The notes under the pieces were generated by a model. It was given only the letters and a program-made list of their open reading frames with translations. It ran no database searches and was not told the DNA's origin. A program made the position numbers and the translations under genes. Shown here one piece after another: positions 17,088-26,054 of a stretch of DNA of 64,000 bases (the stretch's first letter is position 1; each line of letters starts with the position of its first letter). Origin of the DNA: Candidatus Bandiella numerosa (GTDB lineage: Bacteria > Pseudomonadota > Alphaproteobacteria > Rickettsiales > Midichloriaceae); contig NZ_CP104164.1 of the NCBI RefSeq assembly GCF_029981845.1, positions 1,364,001 through 1,428,000 of the forward strand, given 5' to 3'.

Positions 17088-17816
17088 ATGAACTTTAGCA
17101 ATTTTAGCAATTATATATCAACTTTACAAAATGTGCTGATATATTTATCTATTCCAATATTTACAATTGTACTAAGCAGCATTGCGTTTAAATTTGTAGC
17201 TTTAAATTCCCATTCAAAAAGTATAATTCAGCATTTTAGTGCTGGTGTGGTATTTGCAGCTTTGGCAGTTGAATTAATTCCCGAATTGTATAGCACCCCA
17301 TTTAAACTTCAATTAATAATAGGTTATGTTATTGGAACTGCTTTAATGCTAATTATACAAAAGGTATTTAGCAATAATCACTCTCATGACAGCAAGTCGA
17401 CTACCTCACTATTAATTGCCGTAGCTATCGATGTTTTTATCGATGGATTACTAGTGGGAATAAGTTTTGCCATAAGTGTAGCGAAAGGGCTAATAATTAG
17501 CATTGCCTTATCATTAGAACTGCTATTTTTAATTTTATCAGTTGACGCAACTTTACAAAAATCTGGTAAAAATTTTCTTTCAATTTTAATAATAAACATT
17601 TGTTTTGCCATATTAGTATTTAGTGGTTCAGCTTTAGGGCTTACATTTTTGGATGCTTCAAAATCCACTTTAGTATTGATAACATCATTTGGCGCAGCTG
17701 CACTGCTATATTTAGTTACTGAAGAATTACTTAAAGAGGCGCATGAAGAAAAGGAAACAACAACCTCAACATCTATGTTTTTCTTGGGGTTTTTAATCGT
17801 CTTATTGTTAAAGTGA
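17088..17816 (+). CDS. ZIP-family-like membrane transporter with altered metal-site residues
   Basis: A 242-residue protein with about seven or eight hydrophobic helices. HFSAGVVFAALAVELIPEL resembles the early ZIP helix, a His-containing loop (NNHSHDSK) follows, and a later helix DVFIDGLLVGIS sits where ZIP metal transporters carry HNxPEG. Here the usual His and Glu are both Asp, and the following helix lacks the HE pair, so metal selectivity may differ or the protein may transport something else. It ends with an EELLKEAHEEKE loop and a last helix. It is monocistronic, convergent with recF, and preceded by the inverted repeat at 17035-17050. Confidence 0.65.
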   Translation: MNFSNFSNYISTLQNVLIYLSIPIFTIVLSSIAFKFVALNSHSKSIIQHFSAGVVFAALAVELIPELYSTPFKLQLIIGYVIGTALMLIIQKVFSNNHSHDSKSTTSLLIAVAIDVFIDGLLVGISFAISVAKGLIISIALSLELLFLILSVDATLQKSGKNFLSILIINICFAILVFSGSALGLTFLDASKSTLVLITSFGAAALLYLVTEELLKEAHEEKETTTSTSMFFLGFLIVLLLK

Positions 17817-17889
17817 TTCTGAAATCACAATAAGATCACAAGAGGTGATTCAAAAAGAATCCAGACAATTATAGCGTTCATTTTCAGCA

Positions 17890-19008
17890 CTAAAGAATAA
17901 ATTTAGTATATGTTGTTTTTATCATTTTATTTAGGGCAATATTTGTACTACTTATCCATATTTGAGATGGTGCTTTTTCTAATTCAAAAATCAAATTTTC
18001 TTTTCTCCTATCATCTAAGTGTGCAAATACTTCATCCAAAAGTAATATTGGAGCTATTTTGCTTTTATCATAAATAGCATATGATTGACCAAGCATCATC
18101 GATATAATCATAGATTTCTGCTCACCAGTGGAACATAAAGTAGCCACTCTGCACTTATCTCTATCTGACACTAGTAGGTCGCTTTTATGTGAACCAATAC
18201 TGCACCTTTTTGATTTTGAGTCAATATTCCTTTTTTTTCGCAAATTATCTAAAATATATTCATAGACTTTAGTGGGATTTTCTTTCTTTAATTGCTCTTC
18301 TATTTCACCATAAGTCGTTATCGTTGGTTTGAGATAGCTGGTAGTTAAAGATTCTAAAAATGAGTTAATTATTTTAATGCATTCAATCCTATTATCAATT
18401 ATTTTAAGGCTTAGTTCAGCTATGTTCATTTCGATTTGCTCGAGCCATTTATTATCCCAATCAATATCACATAATATTTTGGTGCGTGACTGAGCAAAAT
18501 GTTCATATTTTAACAGATATTCTGCATGATTTGAGAAAAAATTATACGTCATTCTATCTAAAAATTTCCTTCGAATACCAGGAGATTCCAAAAATAAATT
18601 TTCCATTTGTGGTGTTAACCAAACAATTTTTAATAAATTTGAAATATCCGTTTTTTTAGTCAGTTCATTGTCGTTAACTCTGATTAACTTTTTACCGTTT
18701 GAATTGGTGTGGTTAAATTTACATCCCACTAGTAAATTATAGTCTAAATTTTGATTAGAATAATTTACTTTAACCGCCCACTGGGCATTTTGCTTATTAA
18801 AATTAGTTATGATGTCACTATTTTTTGAATTTCGAATACCCTTTGAAGCATTTAACAGGGATATAGCTTCCAGAATATTAGTTTTTCCACTGCCATTTTC
18901 TCCTAAAATTAAAATAAATTTCCCGTCTAACTTTATCTCTAAATTTTGATGATTTCTAAAGTTGTGTAATTCTAATCGAGAAATATATGATGATAAATCT
19001 TTTCTCAT
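17890..19008 (-). CDS. recF: DNA replication/repair protein RecF
   Basis: An SMC-like ABC ATPase that loads RecA at ssDNA gaps with RecO and RecR. It has the N-terminal LHNFRNHQNLEI, Walker A GENGSGKTN (about residues 37-45), the ABC signature region STGEQKSMI, Walker B ILLLDEVFAHLD, and a D-loop. Length about 372 is normal. I chose ATG 19008; the preceding TTG at 19011 is less likely. It follows dnaN by 80 bases on the same strand, preserving the classical dnaN-recF order. Confidence 0.95.
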   Translation of the reverse strand: MRKDLSSYISRLELHNFRNHQNLEIKLDGKFILILGENGSGKTNILEAISLLNASKGIRNSKNSDIITNFNKQNAQWAVKVNYSNQNLDYNLLVGCKFNHTNSNGKKLIRVNDNELTKKTDISNLLKIVWLTPQMENLFLESPGIRRKFLDRMTYNFFSNHAEYLLKYEHFAQSRTKILCDIDWDNKWLEQIEMNIAELSLKIIDNRIECIKIINSFLESLTTSYLKPTITTYGEIEEQLKKENPTKVYEYILDNLRKKRNIDSKSKRCSIGSHKSDLLVSDRDKCRVATLCSTGEQKSMIISMMLGQSYAIYDKSKIAPILLLDEVFAHLDDRRKENLIFELEKAPSQIWISSTNIALNKMIKTTYTKFIL

Positions 19009-19091
19009 CAATAAATCTCTAAAATAAAATTAAAAGTATGTTTTAGAGATAATATTATCAAAAAGCTATTTATAAATACCTACTCCGTATA

Positions 19092-20216
19092 CTAAATTTG
19101 CATTGGCATTAGCACAAATCTACAATTTGTATTATCGCTATCTTCTACTAATACTGCCGTGCTACCAGAGTTTAATTTAAAATAAGCTTTTTTACCAGTC
19201 AGATTATTTAATATATCAATTATATACTTAGCGTTAAAGGCTATTGAAATTTCATCGCTGCTGTATATAGCAGGAATTTCAATAGTTCCTGAAGAATTTA
19301 TTTTATCGCTTACGGATAATGTGACCTTATCTTTCTCTATCTTCAGTTTTACAGCCACTGTTTTCTCCGTTGAAATAGCAGTTACCAAATCTATGGCCTT
19401 AGCTAATTCAGAAGTTGATACCTCCAACAATTTTGTATTACCATATGGAACTGCTTTATCGTAATCCGGGAATTTACCATCAATCAGTTTAGATACTAGT
19501 GTTGTGTTACCAATTTGAAATGTGATCTTATTTGGTGAAACCCCAACTGGAACCTCCCCACTAAAATTTTCTAATAATTTTGTAAGCTCAAATACAGTTT
19601 TTTTTGGAATGATAATCTCAGGCAACAATTGTGCATTTTTTGGAAGAGTTACTTCACCTATTGCTAATCTATGCACATCTGTAGCTACTGCCCTTAATAC
19701 ATTAACTCCATTGTCTTCTGTAACATGAAGGAAAACACCACTTAGGTAATATCTAGTTTCGTCATAAGAAATTGCATGTTTTGTTGTTGCTATGAGATAA
19801 TGTAAATCACTGGATGTAATTTCAAATTCACAACTATGCTTACCCTCTTCAAAATCAGGAAACTCTTCTGCTGATAAACATGGTAGACTAAATTCACTTA
19901 ATCCAGCTTTAATGAGCATTTTTCCAGGTTTGTCAGATGGTTCAAATATGAGTTGAATCTCATTTTGTATCCCTATTTTACGAATTATTTCATAAAATAT
20001 ATGAATAGGAACCGTTGTAGTTAACTGCCCGCCTACACTTGCGTTTATTGATTCTTTAGCAAATATATCTAAATCTGTTGTGTAAAATGATATCTTGTTT
20101 TTTTGTGTAGTAATTTTTACATTTGATAGTATGCTCTTTGTTGTTCTTTTCTCCACAATAGACTGAATATGACCTAAAGCCTGTAATAATTCACTATTGT
20201 TAACCTGTACTTTCAT
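19092..20216 (-). CDS. dnaN: DNA polymerase III beta sliding clamp
   Basis: A ring-shaped processivity clamp of the replicative polymerase. It has 374 residues in three clamp repeats. Recognisable motifs are VEKRTTKSILSNVKI near the N-terminus, ATDVHRLAIGEV in the second domain, ISFAFNAKY-like SIAFNAKYIIDIL, and the C-terminal VLMPMQI. Length and ends match the family. It lies upstream of recF on the same strand; dnaA and gyrB are not adjacent, so there is no sign of an origin here. Repeat copy C sits 97 bases upstream of its start. Confidence 0.96.
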   Translation of the reverse strand: MKVQVNNSELLQALGHIQSIVEKRTTKSILSNVKITTQKNKISFYTTDLDIFAKESINASVGGQLTTTVPIHIFYEIIRKIGIQNEIQLIFEPSDKPGKMLIKAGLSEFSLPCLSAEEFPDFEEGKHSCEFEITSSDLHYLIATTKHAISYDETRYYLSGVFLHVTEDNGVNVLRAVATDVHRLAIGEVTLPKNAQLLPEIIIPKKTVFELTKLLENFSGEVPVGVSPNKITFQIGNTTLVSKLIDGKFPDYDKAVPYGNTKLLEVSTSELAKAIDLVTAISTEKTVAVKLKIEKDKVTLSVSDKINSSGTIEIPAIYSSDEISIAFNAKYIIDILNNLTGKKAYFKLNSGSTAVLVEDSDNTNCRFVLMPMQI

Positions 20217-20248
20217 GCTAAATATTAAAATTGAAAACTATTTCCTAG

Positions 20249-20276
20249 ATAATAAATTAACTTTATTATTTTGCAA
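20249..20276 (-). promoter_or_regulatory. Candidate dnaN promoter
   Basis: On the minus strand, TTGCAA (20271-20276) and TATTAT (20249-20254) are separated by 16 bp, upstream of the dnaN ATG at 20216. Both hexamers are approximate sigma-70 matches; the region is AT-rich, so chance matches are likely. Confidence 0.3.
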
Positions 20277-20313
20277 GTTAAGCCTCAGTTATAAACGAAT
20301 AATTTTCACAACG

Positions 20314-20418
20314 TATAGCTTGAGTCGGATAGGTAGTGACAAGGAGTGATGAGCGAAGTGTAGTAAAACATACATAAGCGAAGAATGACGATGTCACTAC
20401 TACCTGAATTATGCTATA
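20314..20418. repeat. Palindromic repeat, copy C (105 bp, inverted relative to A and B)
   Basis: Runs from TATAGC (20314-20319) to GCTATA (20413-20418). Its reverse complement aligns with copy B without gaps at about 91% by hand count. Outer arms pair imperfectly: GATAGGTAGTGACA on one side and TGTCACTACTACCTGAA on the other. Its end overlaps the last codons of hpf: the element supplies ...ATA GCA TAA, that is the final Ile-Ala and the stop codon. It also separates hpf from dnaN. Confidence 0.85.
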
Positions 20419-20990
20419 TCCATTTTTGTATCTATCCAGGATATATTTCCATCCTTCCTGTAGTAAACTAGATTTAACTTTTTGGTAGCATCATTAATAA
20501 ACAATAAAGCCGGCAAGTTCAATAAATCCATCTTCATTACTGCATCTTTTACACTAAGATTTTCAACATTAGATGGCTTTTCCGCAATTATGGTTGGTGA
20601 TTTTTCGTGATCATCAATATCTGAGTCTTCAAGAGGAGAAATTACATATTTCATGCCACTTATCAAATCAATGGAATGCTCTTTATGCTTTTTATGATCT
20701 TTTATTCTATTTTTATATCTTCTAAGCTGTTTTTCAATTTTCTCGTTTGCTACATTAAAACTTCTATATGAATCATATTCATGGCCGTTACTTTTTATTA
20801 ATGTTCCAGTTCCGGTTCCTTCATTAACAATTATTTCTGTTTCAAATAATTGACCCTGTTTTTCAATCGTTACATGAGCATTAAGCGCATCTTTAAAATA
20901 CTTTTTTACCGTCATAGTCAAATGATCTATGATATGTTTTTCCAAACTTTCTCCTATCTTAATGTGTTTTCCATATACTGTGATATTCAT
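20409..20990 (-). CDS. hpf: Ribosome hibernation promoting factor, long form
   Basis: The N-terminal half (1-100) is the sigma-54 modulation/S30AE fold that binds the 30S decoding site (MNITVYGKHIKIGESLEKHI, FETEIIVNEG, SYRSFNVANEKIEKQLRRYK). A variable linker follows. The C-terminal approximately 50 residues (KDAVMKMDLLNLPALLFIN, LVYYRKDGNISWID) form the dimerisation domain of long HPF, which joins two ribosomes into inactive 100S particles. At 193 residues it fits the alphaproteobacterial long form. The last two residues and stop are encoded by repeat copy C, so the original C-terminus was probably altered by the insertion. Confidence 0.92.
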   Translation of the reverse strand: MNITVYGKHIKIGESLEKHIIDHLTMTVKKYFKDALNAHVTIEKQGQLFETEIIVNEGTGTGTLIKSNGHEYDSYRSFNVANEKIEKQLRRYKNRIKDHKKHKEHSIDLISGMKYVISPLEDSDIDDHEKSPTIIAEKPSNVENLSVKDAVMKMDLLNLPALLFINDATKKLNLVYYRKDGNISWIDTKMDIA

Positions 20991-21010
20991 AAGCTAACCC
21001 TTTTTATTTT

Positions 21011-21039
21011 ATCCTAATTGAATAATATTGTGATATCAA
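21011..21039 (-). promoter_or_regulatory. Candidate hpf promoter
   Basis: On the minus strand TTGATA (21034-21039) and TAGGAT (21011-21016) are separated by exactly 17 bp. The -10 element lies 20 bases before the hpf ATG (20990), leaving a short leader with AAGGG as a possible ribosome-binding site. Hexamer matches are partial, but the spacing and position are right. Confidence 0.4.
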
Positions 21040-21174
21040 TAATAATATTATTATAGCCTATACTTCAAATTGCATCTACTTCAAATGAAATAAACCACCA
21101 CCAGATATACTCTGGCAGTGATTCAAAATTTAATATTAAGTAGCAAATATTTTCTTTATTTCTATCTATACTAC

Positions 21175-23823
21175 CTACGCAGCTGCTGCCGCATAATCAT
21201 TTAGCGTACAAATAGGCTGAAACATGATGTCGTAATAATCGTTATTAGTGCAAATACCATTAGTAGTCATAATAGACTCATCATTGCTTAGTGAATAATC
21301 AGACGTTATGTAACTTTTTAATGTAGTAACAGCGTCATAAGCAAAATTTGCAACAGGTTCTATAATTGGTGAAGCAGTAGCAATAGCTAATTTAGCCATG
21401 CCAAACGCAGAATATGTGCCAGACATTGCTGCTAAAGTTTGTAATGTAGCAGCTCCAATTAATAATGGAGTTGCTGCTGTTGCTACAGCTACACCTGCTG
21501 AAATAATAGCTCCAGAAGTGATATATAAAGCAATTACTGATGCAGCAACATTTTCAACTGTTACAAAAGATTCTGATTTCTCTATTGCGCCATTTATATC
21601 AGTAGTATAGTGGTTATATGATTTTGCGGTTGAAATTCCAGCTGCTGTTAATACAGATTTAGCAATTCCTACAGCTCCGCCTGCATCACCTCCTGTATAC
21701 GCAGATGCTCCTTGCATTACAAGATTTGCAGCAGAACTTGATAAAATATCACTACTATACTTATAAGCAAAATCGAATATACCCCTTTCTTCAACTGGTG
21801 TGTATTTAGGCATAGTGGATGGATCTTTTTGAGTTACCCATTCAGTAAAACCGTATACACCCGCACCAATTGTAGCTTCTACACCTGGCTTAGAATGAGC
21901 CCTTCCAAATGCTTCAAGATAACCACCAACCCCAAAAGCTACTGTCCATAAAGGCACATTACCTTCCGCTACATCAGTTCCTGTTAATGCAGATACTAAT
22001 CCTTTTGACATAACGACTTGTTTAATAAGTCCTCCACCAACTGCATAATTTTGATTGATCTGAGGAGCATATTTTTCCATTGTATTGAGTTTTATCTCTT
22101 TAGGCATGGCTTGTTCTTCTTGTTCATCTTGCACTTTTTTCAGAGATTCTTTTCTCAACAAGTCTTTTTGTTGCTCTAGTTGTTTCAGTTCTGCCATTTT
22201 TTTCAAGTAATCTTCTTCTTGTTCTATGTATTTATCTTTTACTTGATATACTGCTACTTGTTCCTCACCTTCCTTTGGACCTTCAATTGCTTTTAGATTA
22301 TCCATGTACTGTGCGCTCATACTAGTAGTCACACTCTTTAGCACTTGAGTTTGATCTGTATCGGTTAAGGCTTTTAGATTATCAGCAAATCCATGATGAT
22401 ATAAAGATGCTAAACATTTACCATTTTCTGCTGTAAGTACGGAAAGATGTCTTTGCATAATAGACCCTTCCTCTATCATAATTTGTTGCATAGCTTCTAC
22501 AGCAGCTCTGTTTCCAGATATAGCTGCGCTATGTAACCAATTTAATTTCAATGTTGTTTGTTGGTTTAGCGGGTCTGTGTAATCACCTAATACTGTTTTA
22601 TAATGGCTATATATTTGAAAAAAAACCTCTCTATCAAATATTTCTGGGTTTAAAATCATTTTAGAAGCTAAGCTTTCCCCATCGCTTGCAGGATTGTCAA
22701 AAAATAATTGTATTGCATCTTTACTATCTAAGATCTTGCCTCGTAAAAATTTTGCTGTTTCAGATGACAGTCCTATATTTTTAGAAGCTTCCCATAAATG
22801 CTTATTTTGTAATGATTCTGGGTTTGTTTTTTCAGCTACTTTTAGTGCCAATCGATCATATACTGAGTCTAATACATAATCCAATGGTAAAGAACCACCT
22901 TGATCTGGTAAATTAGCATTAAATCCATCTTTAGATACTACTACATCTGCTTGCTCAACTAAATTTTGATCATGCACGATTGTACCAAAATGTTTTTGTA
23001 CTTTACCTGCCGAAGCTTTGGTAACATAATCTGTAACAACATCTACGTCAGCTTTGTGAGTTTTATATCCAAACATTGCAACATCTACTCCAGTCTTTCC
23101 AGCTTTGTTTGATGCATCAATAGAATTAGGAGTTAAATTAACTGTAGCACTTTTAACAGCCTCCCTTAGATCTGGGCTTATTGCATTTAAATGTGCTAAA
23201 TTATTTCCATCTTTATTGGTAGATTCCACTAAAGATGGCTTTCCAGCAGCTTGTTTTAACGCCTCTGTGACAAGTTCTGCTTTACCACTTCCAATTACCT
23301 TATGGAATAAATTACCATCATTTGCTTCTTTAACACTTTTAGATAAATCAGCTCCTTTTTGTATTAATTTCTGTGCAATTACGTTTCCAGCACCACTATT
23401 AACATCAAGTGCTTTTTCTAAAATTCTAAAGCCATCCGCCGTTTCTCTATTAACATCAGCACCATGCCTTAATGCAGTATCTATCATTTCTGGATTGGCA
23501 TTCTTAATGCCAGAATCTAGCGCTTTACTTGAATCAACTTTAGAAAAAAATCCACCAGGTATTTTTGCTAAAAATTCAGATATAGTAGCAAAATAATCAT
23601 ACGCTCCTGGGTTATTTTGCTCTATCGCAGCATCAGCTAATTTAGTATTTGCATATGCAAATCCTCCCACAGTTGTAGCGGCGCCTATAAGACTTGGTGC
23701 ATATTTATATACCATGCCTAACACAGTAGACACGACAATGCCTGAAGCAGCAATCTGCGGATTTGCAATAGCAATTGCTGAAATTGCTGTAGCTATATTT
23801 TTAACATTTAAAACTTTATTCAC
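21175..23823 (-). CDS. Large ankyrin-repeat protein with hydrophobic termini (possible host-interaction protein)
   Basis: An 882-residue protein. Residues about 5-65 are hydrophobic (ASGIVVSTVLGMVY, IGAATTVGGFAYAN). Ankyrin-like repeats follow at about 95-240 (PEMIDTALRHGADVN, AQKLIQKGADLSKS, NLFHKVIGSGKAELV) with weaker units further on. A charged coiled coil (about 525-575: EEDYLKKMAELKQLEQQ) comes next, and then a long hydrophobic C-terminal region with helices near 765-820 and the ending NDYAAAAA. Ankyrin proteins of intracellular Rickettsiales often act on host cells, some through type IV secretion; that is inference here. The start is GTG at 23823, preceded by a canonical GGAGG at 23828-23832; an ATG four bases upstream runs straight into a stop. 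It stands alone, between hpf and a divergent S9 peptidase. Confidence 0.75.
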   Translation of the reverse strand: MNKVLNVKNIATAISAIAIANPQIAASGIVVSTVLGMVYKYAPSLIGAATTVGGFAYANTKLADAAIEQNNPGAYDYFATISEFLAKIPGGFFSKVDSSKALDSGIKNANPEMIDTALRHGADVNRETADGFRILEKALDVNSGAGNVIAQKLIQKGADLSKSVKEANDGNLFHKVIGSGKAELVTEALKQAAGKPSLVESTNKDGNNLAHLNAISPDLREAVKSATVNLTPNSIDASNKAGKTGVDVAMFGYKTHKADVDVVTDYVTKASAGKVQKHFGTIVHDQNLVEQADVVVSKDGFNANLPDQGGSLPLDYVLDSVYDRLALKVAEKTNPESLQNKHLWEASKNIGLSSETAKFLRGKILDSKDAIQLFFDNPASDGESLASKMILNPEIFDREVFFQIYSHYKTVLGDYTDPLNQQTTLKLNWLHSAAISGNRAAVEAMQQIMIEEGSIMQRHLSVLTAENGKCLASLYHHGFADNLKALTDTDQTQVLKSVTTSMSAQYMDNLKAIEGPKEGEEQVAVYQVKDKYIEQEEDYLKKMAELKQLEQQKDLLRKESLKKVQDEQEEQAMPKEIKLNTMEKYAPQINQNYAVGGGLIKQVVMSKGLVSALTGTDVAEGNVPLWTVAFGVGGYLEAFGRAHSKPGVEATIGAGVYGFTEWVTQKDPSTMPKYTPVEERGIFDFAYKYSSDILSSSAANLVMQGASAYTGGDAGGAVGIAKSVLTAAGISTAKSYNHYTTDINGAIEKSESFVTVENVAASVIALYITSGAIISAGVAVATAATPLLIGAATLQTLAAMSGTYSAFGMAKLAIATASPIIEPVANFAYDAVTTLKSYITSDYSLSNDESIMTTNGICTNNDYYDIMFQPICTLNDYAAAAA

Positions 23824-23983
23824 ACATCCTCCAAATAAATTATGAGCGCATTATGTTTGTAAAATTATAAATGTCAATATATTTTTATTTATCTAAGAAA
23901 ATATATTTAAAATTAGCATTGAGTTTTTTATAAGCTTTATGTATCCTAGCGTGTTAGTTAGCTAGCATAACGGATGTGAGACC

Positions 23984-25987
23984 ATGCATAAGGGGATTTT
24001 AACAATATTTATTATATTTATGATTAACGTTTTTGCAAATTCTGATGATAAGCTGATTCCAAGAAAAATAATTTTTGGCAATCCAGACAAAGCTAATGTC
24101 CAGATTAGTAATGATGGAAAGCATATTTCATATTTATCCAATAAATCAGGTGTATTAAATATTTTCATTGCCCCAATAGACGATATTAATAATGTAAAAT
24201 CCATTACTAATGATACCAAGAGAGGAATTAGTAATTATTTTTGGAGCTATGATAATAGCCATATTTTGTATCTAAAAGATAATGATGGAGACGAAAATGC
24301 AAGAATACATAAAATCAATATCAATACACTAAAAGATAAAATTATAACCCCAGAAAATGGTGTTAAGGCTATTATATTAAAAAAGAATTATAAATTTCCA
24401 GATGAAATAATAATTGGACTGAATCAAAGGAAAAAAGAATATTTTGACGTATATAAGTTAAATATTCAAAATGATACTCTATCATTAATGTATGAAAATA
24501 ATAAATACATTAGCTTTAGTATTGATGATAATTATCAAATCAAGTTTGGTTATCACCCAATGGAAGACGGAGGTAATCAAATTTACCTTTTTGATGATAA
24601 AATTGAAATTCCTTTTTTAAAAATTTCTCATGAGGATTCTAAAACAACAGGCATAGTTGAGTTTACTGAAAAAGGAGATAAGGCTTATTTCGTTAGCTCA
24701 ATTGATAGAGATGTATCAAGTTTGTTTTTATTAGATTTAAAAACAAAAAATAAGGAATTAATATATTCAAATGCAAAAGCTGACATCGAAAATATAATTT
24801 TACAACCAAAGACCAAACAATTACAGGCCATTAGTTACTCTTATCTCAAACAGGATTATCAATTTATTGATGCCAAATTTGAGGAGGATTATAATATATT
24901 GAAAGAAATAAGTAAAAATGGGCAAATTATTATCAAATCCAGAGATTTGGAGGATAATAAATGGTTAGTTGTATTTGATTATGATGATAAACCAATTCAG
25001 TATTACCTTTATGATAGAACCAATAAAAAAGCTACGTACCTCTTTAGCAATAACGATGAATTGAGTAATTATAGTCTTACAAAAATGCACCCTATTGTAA
25101 TTAAGACTAGGGATGAATTAGATTTGGTTAGTTATATCTCAATTCCCAATGATATAAAAAAATCTCAAAATGATTACAAAACAACAAAGCCAGCTCCAAT
25201 GGTTTTGTTGGTGCATGGTGGTCCAAATGCCAGAGATTACTGGGGCCTAAATGGCATCCATCAATGGCTTTCTAACAGGGGATATGTTGTTTTAAGTGTT
25301 AATTACAGGGGATCCACAGGTTTTGGCAAAAATTTTATAAATGCAGGTAATGGAGAGTGGGCTGCAAAAATGCATGACGATCTTATTGATGCAGTTGATT
25401 GGGCGGTGAGTGAAAAAATTGCTGATAAAGACAAGATAGCAATAATGGGAGGAAGTTATGGTGGATATGCAACTTTGGTAGGCTTAACCTTTACTCCAGA
25501 TATTTTTGCATGTGGAGTGGATATTGTTGGTCCATCAAATTTGATTACACTAGTTAATTCAGTTCCTGAATATTGGAAACCAATAATTAATAGCTTAAAA
25601 TTAATGCTCGGAGGTGATCATAAAACCAAAGAAGGAGAAGAAATATATAAGAAAAAATCTCCGCTCTTTTATGTAGATAGAATAACTAAACCGCTATTGA
25701 TAGGTCAAGGCGCTAACGATCCAAGAGTTAAACAAGCCGAATCAGATCAGATAGTTGATTTAATGAAAAAACATAAAATTCCTGTTATTTATGCCTTATA
25801 TCCAGATGAGGGACATGGATTCATAAGACCAGAAAATAGGCTTTCTTTTTATGCAATTACTGAAGGTTTTTTTGCTAAATACTTAGGTGGTCGGTATGAA
25901 CAAATAAAGAGTGATTTTGAAAATTCATCCATTCTTATTAAGGAAGGAGAAGATTTACTGCCTGATAAAATTGAAACCAAAAAATAA
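23984..25987 (+). CDS. S9 family prolyl oligopeptidase-type serine peptidase (secreted)
   Basis: An alpha/beta-hydrolase peptidase of the dipeptidyl/acylaminoacyl peptidase group, which cleaves short peptides. It starts with a signal-peptide-like segment (MHKGILTIFIIFMINVFANS), suggesting periplasmic or secreted location. Residues about 20-390 form a degenerate beta-propeller (SNDGKHISYLS, SYDNSHILYL). The catalytic domain has VLLVHGGPNARDYWG, the nucleophile Ser491 in GGSYGGYA, Asp579 in GANDPRVKQ and His611 in EGHGF. All triad residues are present, and 667 residues is typical. It is monocistronic and convergent with fmt. Likely role: peptide use as an amino-acid source. Confidence 0.92.
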   Translation: MHKGILTIFIIFMINVFANSDDKLIPRKIIFGNPDKANVQISNDGKHISYLSNKSGVLNIFIAPIDDINNVKSITNDTKRGISNYFWSYDNSHILYLKDNDGDENARIHKININTLKDKIITPENGVKAIILKKNYKFPDEIIIGLNQRKKEYFDVYKLNIQNDTLSLMYENNKYISFSIDDNYQIKFGYHPMEDGGNQIYLFDDKIEIPFLKISHEDSKTTGIVEFTEKGDKAYFVSSIDRDVSSLFLLDLKTKNKELIYSNAKADIENIILQPKTKQLQAISYSYLKQDYQFIDAKFEEDYNILKEISKNGQIIIKSRDLEDNKWLVVFDYDDKPIQYYLYDRTNKKATYLFSNNDELSNYSLTKMHPIVIKTRDELDLVSYISIPNDIKKSQNDYKTTKPAPMVLLVHGGPNARDYWGLNGIHQWLSNRGYVVLSVNYRGSTGFGKNFINAGNGEWAAKMHDDLIDAVDWAVSEKIADKDKIAIMGGSYGGYATLVGLTFTPDIFACGVDIVGPSNLITLVNSVPEYWKPIINSLKLMLGGDHKTKEGEEIYKKKSPLFYVDRITKPLLIGQGANDPRVKQAESDQIVDLMKKHKIPVIYALYPDEGHGFIRPENRLSFYAITEGFFAKYLGGRYEQIKSDFENSSILIKEGEDLLPDKIETKK

Positions 25988-26054
25988 GGAATATATTTGC
26001 CGTTGATATTGGAAGATATACTAATAATAGACAGGTAATTTTAATTATCTAAAT

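Noticed and set aside
19092..20313. Possible replication origin near dnaN-recF
   Set aside because: No dnaA, gyrB or cluster of DnaA-box-like sequences is nearby; dnaN-recF alone is not evidence of an origin in Rickettsiales.
21101..21115. Hairpin CCAGA...TCTGG downstream of the ankyrin gene
   Set aside because: On the transcribed strand it is followed by a G/T mix and not a T-run, so it is too weak to call a terminator.
23105..23596. 163-codon open frame on the plus strand
   Set aside because: It lies wholly antisense to the ankyrin protein gene; long antisense frames are expected opposite Ala/Ser-rich coding sequence, and its translation shows no family.
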